Assembly: GCA_000711775.1 (NCBI GenBank)
Contig: ARYC01000147.1
Span: 52,238-116,237 of the forward strand
Origin: Oxytricha trifallax
Taxonomy: Eukaryota; Ciliophora; Spirotrichea; Sporadotrichida; Oxytrichidae
Direction: 5' to 3'
Length of the DNA: 64,000 nt
In this document: piece by piece, positions 56,470-64,000 of the stretch
Layout of the letters: each line of letters begins with the position of its first letter
Position numbering within the stretch: the stretch's first letter is position 1
The notes under the pieces: model-generated
The model's input: the letters and a program-made list of their open reading frames with translations, nothing else
Told to the model about the DNA's origin: nothing
Databases searched by the model: none
Translations under genes and position numbers: made by a program

Positions 56470-59400
56470 ACTCATAAACAGCATAGTTGCATATATAAGT
56501 TTTAACACTTATCAGGTATATTACTAATCTTTAAATTTCTTAAATCAATAATCATAGGGAGATGTTATGAAAGCCCTAGAATCAATCGCCTCTGAGAAAC
56601 AAATAGACCTCTCTGAATCCCGAAACAAAGCCAAACAGGCGTGGATAGACTTATAAAAAATCTACGAAGAAATTGATCCAAGCCAGAAGCAAAATATGAT
56701 GGCCAATTTAATGTCTTAAAATTTTCAAAATAATAAATACAGGTAACTCAATATAATAATTTGTAACAAATTTTGATAGTAAACTTAGGGACTAGGCTAA
56801 AGAGACTAGAGAAATATAGAAAAGATCAAAATCGGATAATTCTAGAGTTATGAACGACTTTATATAGGATGAAATTAATCAGTCGTAAAGAATGATATTT
56901 TAATAATTTATGCTCACACATTTTTTAAGAATTTGTAGAATTATAAAATTACAATTCAAACATTAATATCCTAAGGTTTCTTAAAAAAGGGGAAAGGCTA
57001 AGGAGGTGGTCTTGCTATGGGAAACGTTAATTTTTCCCCATCACAAAGCAAAGACAAGAAACTATAATAATTGACTTATTCATTTGTATTTAAAATTCGA
57101 TTGTATATGAAGAGTTGAAAAGGATATCTGAACTAAATTCATTCATGCGTGGCAATAGCCCAAGAGCCTCTAGTATGAGCCCAAGTGGAAAATCTTAACA
57201 TAAATTGGCTGATATGCTACCTGAAATCGATGAAAGTCACATACTTCCTCATGGTGATTAATCAACCCAGCAAATTGCACCTATGAATAAAATATAGCCA
57301 AACAAACCTCAATAATAGTAAAAACGCAACAATGATATAGTATCAATTAATACTGATTAATATTTGTCACCAAGATCTGCAGTTTAAAACTATCCTTAGT
57401 AAAGAACTTAAGTAGATTTGCAGCCACATTAACAGAGATTAAACTAATTAAATCAATAAGATTTTGGTAACTAACAAAGAAACGTTTCTAGATCACCAAA
57501 TAGGTAGTCAGCAAAGAGTATGATGTAGCAAATAGGTTTTAATGGTGGCACAGATTAGAATTAATTCATGGCCTCATCTTAAGAAGGTTTGTAACAATTA
57601 GCATAAATGCTTCAAGGAGAGTAGCAATATCCATAAACTCAGGGAGTGGTTGATTAATATGGGTAGCAGTAATTTGTACCATAACTTGCTTAATAAGTAC
57701 CTCTTTAATCTTAAAATTATCTTCCAATATCTCAAATCTATTAAGGAGATCCTGTTGTTGATCCTACTACTGGCTAAATTGTGGGATATTATCGTCATAT
57801 TAGAAATTTTTGATAAAATATTGAAATGATTATAGGTTATTCTGAAAATTCAACATAATTAGAGATTTTTTTATATTCTTTTTAGAACGAATAAAAATAC
57901 TTATGTAATAAAATTACTTAATTTTTTATATTGCATTACTTCATATTTTTAAATGAATATCATTTCAACCTATTAGTGAAATATGATTTTATGATCTATA
58001 TTACAAGTAATAATCTGATTTTAATAATTTTTAATTTATTATGTTGAGGGCAGTTGTTATAAAATTTATGAAAAATAATTTTATCTAATTTCTAAATTTA
58101 TTTACAATAATAAGTTCCCAATAACTTTAATGATTAAGTCTAGACTCCCTTATTCCAAGGTGATTAGCTATCATTCATGCCTTAGTCTCAAACCATACCT
58201 CAAAACTATCCAATTAGTTAGCAATCACATTTTTAAAATCAGCATGAATAACAAAAGCCATAACCAGTATATCAAACTGATTATCAAGGTTATGGTGTCC
58301 CTTAGTAACAGTATAATATTTATGCTAATTTTCAATAAATACTCATTATTTAAATAATTATAAATTCCTTTATCTAATTAACAAGTTTTTTAAGATTCTT
58401 TATAACCAAATCAAGCTTAATTCTTACAGTACTAGCCACTATAATAATAATAGTTGTAGTATCCAGGATTATAACAGCAAAACAATATATAAAACCCCCT
58501 TCTAGATGACTTTGTACAATAATAATTCTAACCTTTACAATAAGTAAATTAAATACAGCCACACTAGATGCAATCGGCTGTAGACCAGTATTCTCATTAA
58601 GTTTTATAATTGCCAAACTAAGAATTCGAGGGTTTTGAGGAAATTAACTAGGATCATCTAATTGGTAATTAGGCTTTCAATAATTAAAGCAATTAGCCAA
58701 ACTCATAATTGAATTTTAATGCAAAGACACCTCAATTAATGCAGCAGCCTTTATAAAATTAAGCAATATCTAATTATCAAAGCCCTATTAGAGATTAATT
58801 GGAGTAGTTCTAACATCCTTTGAGATTATTAAATTTATTTTGATAAATCCACTTAACCAGTTTTCTTCACCAATTTAAAACCAATAGTTAAGACCAACAA
58901 CACAAGACTAATTAGAGTCTTCACAATAACAACACTATCAACTCTAAAACTAACAGCTCTCCTAAAACCCATTCGTATAACAACAACAAGTACCGCTTTA
59001 GTAGGAATAAACTTAGCCTACTTTGTAACAACAACAGCAATAACTTCAGTCGCAATAAGACATATTTTCAGCCAGTCCAAACACTCAACAAAGATACTTG
59101 GAGGAGCAAAGACAGCAGTTGAAGTAAGCACAGTCCAATATGTTATAAAGAAATCCTCAATTGAATAAATATTAATAGCATAAGGAGTTCTTGGAGGATA
59201 AGATGTTTAGTAAACCACGGGAGAATGATGTAATGCAGTAAATTTAAGAGGAATAATAGTAACAGATTGGCTTTGTGTCTGATCCTACAGATATTCAATT
59301 ATGTTTATTTTATAGTAATTAAAGTTTACAAAAAGAGTTATTGATTGATGGGGATTTAATTGAGTCTTAAAGACAGGAACAACTTGCAATTTAACTTAAT

Positions 59401-62379
59401 TTATTATTGCAAATGAAGTGTTTATGGATTCGTTACAATAACCTAACTTAAATCAACGAAGCTCATCAATCTATTAAATTTAAAATCAACCATCACAATA
59501 ACCAACTACATAAAACCAATCTAATCAACGCATCACTTAAATTAATTTACCCACTAATTATTAGTAAAAGTAACAGACTGGTCAACATGCTCTACAACAA
59601 AGAATGAGTTCGCCTTTCATAGAAAAGGAACTTCCGCTTATCAAAGAAGAAGACCCAGATATCGATAATTGTGAATCAGACATTAATGATAGAGACATGC
59701 ATATGTCCAACCTAAAACCATAACAAGTTGCGAATTAAAATCTTCAATATAAAGAAATTTAAAATTCAAATTTCTAGTCACAACCTTAGATTGGTTCAGG
59801 AAATATATCAAATATTAACCCTCCTTAAAGTAACAGCAGAGACAATTCCTTGATTTTACAAGAACAGCAAAAACAATTATAATAAATTCCCCCATAATAA
59901 AAAGCAATAAATACAAATCAAATTGGCGCTAAATAAGTCTAACAATAAAATCCATTAGTATCGTAATAACAAGTACCTTAAGCCTAGCAATAAAACTTCA
60001 ATTTAAAAGATACTTAAAGAAAGATTATAATTGCTCCTGTAAAACAGTAAGACCCACAAATAAATTATAGTGCAAACCCTGCATAACAAGATTAGTTCTA
60101 AGCCAATAAGTAGCTGATAACCCCATAGCAGTAACAACAACAAATTTAATCAAGAAATGTACCTCAGTAATAGCAATTTCAAGAAAGCTAATCATTAACT
60201 TAATAATAAGCACATCAAAAACTACCACCACTTACTAATCAACCCAGCCTTTAACAACTTAATGGTGGTTTGAACTAACTACAAACATAATAATTACCAA
60301 ATGGCTAATAATTTCTAAATAGCTAATAAATAACTCCAACTAATAGAGCAATTGTTAATGGGTAAGATAACACTAATTTGTTGAGATAAATCAACCCTCT
60401 AACCCCATTAAATCAAGCTTAACCTCTCAACCCTCTCATCAACGCATAAAATAAACAATTACTCAATTAATAAGGAAATCCATTAGTTTAAAGTCAATTA
60501 TAGTAGCAACCATATCCAAATCAAGCTCAATAAACAAATTCATAATTGGCTGCTTAGAATCAACAATTAAATCAACTATAAACTCAACAAAAAATGCAAT
60601 CTCCCTAGAATTAAATTGTTTAAGGTTCTAATTTCTTGCCTAATTAGGTACCCTCACAAAATCTTACTTCTGTTTTGGGTAACCCAGGAGTATTGAGCCA
60701 ATAGCAAAATTAATTACAGGGTTTCAATAAAAACCTCGTATAGCCAGAAATTATAAATAATAATGCTCAAGGTTAATTAAACGCTAAAGTTTCATAACAG
60801 ATGAATCCTAGTTATTGTTAATTTATATAATTTTATTTTAATAAATAGATCAATCAAAAATCTCGAAAATATTGAAAATTTATTCTTTTTGCAATAAATT
60901 TAAAATTAATAGAATTAATTATAATAACAGCAACAATTATAATTACAACATTAAAATATGAAACCTTAACTGCAACAACTGCCTATGCATCAACAAACTC
61001 TACCACCTCTCCTCAATTAACAATACCCTGTTCAACAGTAACAAAGATTCTAGCCACAATAGTAACTTGGTCTTACACAACCCGCTTCCTACCAAAACCC
61101 TAACTACCTCATGACTCAGAATCAACAACCAGGTTCTTAAGTACCTCTGCTCAATATGAATGGTATGGCATAAAATCAAAGCTTATAACAGAGACCTATG
61201 GCACAATCACTTCCAAACTAACAGCAACAACAAAGTTCAAATGCAAACTAAGCAGCATAGTTGATCACTTAATAAATATTAATGATGTAGAGGTAAATGG
61301 AGTAGGGTTTCTCCAAGATGTGTGATAAAATTGAGGACATAGAGGGTAGAGTGGATAATGCTTCGAATTAGTTGCAGCAGTTTGAAAGGTAGTAGATTGA
61401 CAATCAAAGGATGCAAGAGTAAAAAGATTTTGATAATTAATAGATATTTAGGAGACTATCAGACACATTGAATTCTCAAAACTAATAAATGCTACAACAA
61501 AGAACTATGGGTTAGCCAACTGATTTTGCAAGGTTAGTATATTTAAAATTTTTAATATTTTAGGGATGAAAGAGAACTATACGAGGGATTGATCCTCTAT
61601 AATTAATTTTAATTTTAATTTTCGTATGACTCCATAACTTATAGGGTGATTATCTTTGTACTTAATAATTTATATTTGAGTATTTTCTAGTAAATTAATA
61701 TTTCTATTCTTTAATGTAACTCTTCTAATCTTGATTAAGTTAAATAATACGTTAGTGGTTTGTTTAGCTTTAAATGCTGATATGATAAAATGAATTTAAT
61801 TAACTAACTATTAAATATGAAAGAGAACCTCGATTCAGACCATAAGATTACAGTTAATCACAAATTTTGATGAATCAACCCCTTCCTATGAACACAATCT
61901 AAAATGCCTAAGGTTAGATTCCATTAAAGTCTCCACAAAGGCAGTATTAATCGAAGCTAATTCAAGTCTGGAATAAGGTTTTAGAGCTTGTGAAGAAGCG
62001 ATAGTTTGAAGAGGCTTATAGACTTACTATGAAAGAAGCAGATGATATTTACTTGATAAGATTAGTTGCTTAAACAGGCCCAGTCGTAAAGTAGCTTGAA
62101 GACAAGACTGCTTTCTAAGTGATTAATCGCATTAACAAAATCATAAGAAGCGGTGCTTTCGAAGCGATGGAGATAGAATGGATAGAAGATGCAAGTAGAA
62201 GGGGACTTTTCCAATAATTGAGCAAGCATGAGCAAAACGAATATCTCGATACGCTATATCAATTCTCACAGTCCAAACTCAATCAGAAAATATCAACTAG
62301 AGCCACTCAAGTCTATCAGTAAATTAAGAACAGCGCTGCTAATAACGCAAGCAATAATGTTTTACCAAATAGATAGTGA
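56470..62379 (+). CDS. TORTIFOLIA1/SPIRAL2-like microtubule-associated protein, very Q-rich
   Basis: N-terminal HEAT-like piece: SFYALINSIVAYISFNTYQG, DVMKALESIASEKQIDLSES, KAKQAWIDLQKIYEEIDPSQ, with GT-AG introns near 56516-56557 and 56743-56779. Next is a very long Q/N/P-rich region from 57100 to about 61300, reaching tracts rich in TAA/TAG/CAA codons. A coiled coil (CDKIEDIEGRVDNASNQLQQ) precedes the C-terminal domain 61830-62379: VWNKVLELVKKRQFEEAYRL, DIYLIRLVAQTGPVVKQLED, VINRINKIIRSGAFEAMEIE, ending TGA 62377-62379. That domain resembles the C-terminus of plant TORTIFOLIA1/SPIRAL2 proteins, which bind microtubules. Several AT-rich gaps (57800-58120, 60800-60900) are probable IESs. Treating it as one gene is inference. 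Confidence 0.55.
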
Positions 62380-63600
62380 GATAAATTACAGAAATTATTT
62401 AAGTAATCAAGAAGAAAAGTTTCATACTTAATTTGAAATAAATTTTATAATTTTCATATTTTAATCATAATAAAATTAATTCTCATTATTTAAAATGCAA
62501 TTATTAGTTCATTTTAAAAGATATAATTCCTTAGCATTAATTTGAAGGCAGGTAGTTACTGTAGAAATAGAAAATAAATATGAAAAAATAATTTTTAATG
62601 CATACTAACTTTATCCAAAATAAAAAGGTATATTAAAGACCTTTGAAATTAAAATAATTCTTAATTCTACTAATTATAATGGATTTTTTTAATTTAATAA
62701 TTATAACAATTAATATGTTAAATCACACAAAAAATACTTCCTCTGCTTTGAAATTATTTAAATTTTGATAAATGTAAATTGATTTTTTTAATAAATATTT
62801 ATTAAGTAATTTAATTTTTTAATAGCAATTCTCAATAAATCAAATTTATTTTAGCAATAATTGTAATTGTTAGATTTTTTTAATAAAAATATAATACCCT
62901 TTTAAACAATGAATTATAAAAATTAGGAAAGATTAGTAACATAAATATTGTAAAAGCTTAAAAATATACAAATATTAAATTTGCTAGTTATTAATAGTCA
63001 AATAAATTTTCTGAAAGCTCAATAGTAAAAACCTAAGTCCTTTATATCTTTTTAGAAAGTTTACAAATTTTTAATGAAAATCTAAATATTTATTATGCGC
63101 TAATATTAAATGATATAGTATCTATAATTAACTTAAATAAAAACTTATTTAATATTCAATTAATAAATGATTTGAGAGAGAGATTACATTTTTATGAAAA
63201 TTATAAATTGATTTATAAACGACACAATCCTTTTTATTTGTATACTGTAGTGTAAAAATAGCATATGATATTTTGATTATTTATGGTAAAAATAAGAATC
63301 TATAGTTACTAAAATTATAATATAACTTATATAATACAGATAATCCCATCAATTTAAAATTATAAAGAAATTATGAAATAGAATTATTTAAAAAATATTA
63401 TGGTTCAAATATTTTATAATAATTTAGAATAACTTATGAAGTCATAAATTAATAACAAGCAATCGAACCAAAGAAACTTTAATCTAACATTTGTCTAAAT
63501 TGTAATGGGATTAATTTTTCTTAGCGGATAAAGTTTAAAATTATAATATAAGTTTATAATTATAATTTATAAATTTAGATCATTTGATTTTATTTTTTTT
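62380..63600. other. AT-rich non-coding part of the right arm
   Basis: About 1.2 kb, extremely AT-rich; no gene, RNA or repeat recognised beyond the arm itself. Confidence 0.6.
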
Positions 63601-63619
63601 AGTTTCTGCAAGATTAATG

Positions 63620-64000
63620 AAGAAGAAAATTATCTTATCAATCCTACCTCTTCCACTTAATAGTTTTCACTATAAAACCAAAATCTAAAAGAATCTGAGA
63701 AAGAAATTATACTCGAAATTTTAGCATTAAATTAGTAAATTTCAGATCCTCAAGACTATAAATTTAATGATGAGTAACGAGCAAACTAATTATAGGTTAA
63801 TTATTAATAATCATATATTCATGAAAATGATGATGAGGATTTAAAAAAGCTAAGTCTCAATATTCCTTAACAATCTAATGTAATATAAGAGAATAATGAT
63901 ATTTCTGAAAAGATACTCAATGAAAATATAGAAAATTCTTAAACTATTGAAAATTAGAGTTTTAAGAGCTACTATGATTAATTTAATTTTTTGGGAAATT
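63620..64000 (+). CDS. Q/N/E-rich coding fragment, cut by the window end
   Basis: Plus-strand copy of the fragment at 47244-47624 (EIILEILALNQQISDPQDYK, ENDDEDLKKLSLNIPQQSN, SFKSYYDQFNFLGN). In the left arm the same frame continues for about 50 more codons towards the TauE gene; here the window stops. Confidence 0.5.

Larger units (their letters stand above)
55767..64000 (-). repeat. Right arm of giant inverted repeat
   Basis: Reverse complement of the left arm over at least 8.23 kb, with the one extra A at 59776 as the only difference I noticed. The arm runs to the window edge, so its outer end is not seen. Confidence 0.95.

Noticed and set aside
1..64000. tRNA, rRNA, CRISPR arrays, bacterial operons or ribosome binding sites
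   Set aside because: None seen; introns, the ciliate code and MDS/IES structure identify the DNA as eukaryotic germline.

Overview
This window reads as germline (micronuclear) DNA of a spirotrichous ciliate of the Oxytricha/Stylonychia type. It is AT-rich. TAA and TAG read as glutamine and TGA is the only stop. GT-AG introns are mostly short. Most genes are cut into macronuclear-destined segments (MDSs) by AT-rich internal eliminated sequences (IESs). At the junctions I examined closely, short direct repeats (pointers) of 3 to 15 bp flank the interruption, and keeping one copy restores the reading frame. All joins were done by eye; no search or alignment program was run.

Layout. 0-1 kb: HMG-box protein (+). 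1-4 kb: AGC-family kinase (+) with two IESs of about 0.7-0.8 kb, one holding an antisense C2H2 zinc-finger ORF. 4.7-5.2 kb: small Q-rich protein (-). 5.6-10.6 kb: two basic or coiled-coil proteins (+). 10.7-12.7 kb: two-RRM RNA-binding protein (+). 12.8-15.7 kb: OXR1-like TLDc protein (+) cut by many IESs. 16.0-26.4 kb: a ULK4/RUNKEL-type kinase plus armadillo-repeat gene that is scrambled. Its odd MDSs lie at 16.0-18.7 kb and its even MDSs at 22.8-26.4 kb. Between the halves sits a TBE-like unit (18.7-22.5 kb) with a DDE transposase, a broken accessory ORF and a zinc-finger MT-A70 adenine-methyltransferase-like gene. 26.5-31.6 kb: a Q/N-rich acidic protein and a DUSP-domain protein (+). 32.0-35.7 kb: a cytoskeletal protein with ECTF-P motifs (-). 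36.6-36.8 kb: an orphan C-terminal fragment (-). 38.0-38.9 kb: Ran GTPase (-). 39.7-40.7 kb: biotin-protein ligase (+). 41.0-47.0 kb: two convergent TauE/SafE transporter paralogues whose last segments lie inside each other. 47.2-64 kb: a giant inverted repeat (arms of at least 8.2 kb, 290-bp spacer) carrying two copies of a Q-rich TORTIFOLIA/SPIRAL2-like gene and of a PAP2-like membrane gene cut at the fold-back point.

The highlights are the near-complete odd/even scrambled ULK4 gene (27 pointer junctions joining in frame, one weaker, one unresolved), the transposase/MT-A70 unit inside its central spacer, and the interlocked TauE pair. The inverted repeat is either a recent germline inverted duplication or a library/assembly chimera; the sequence alone cannot decide.
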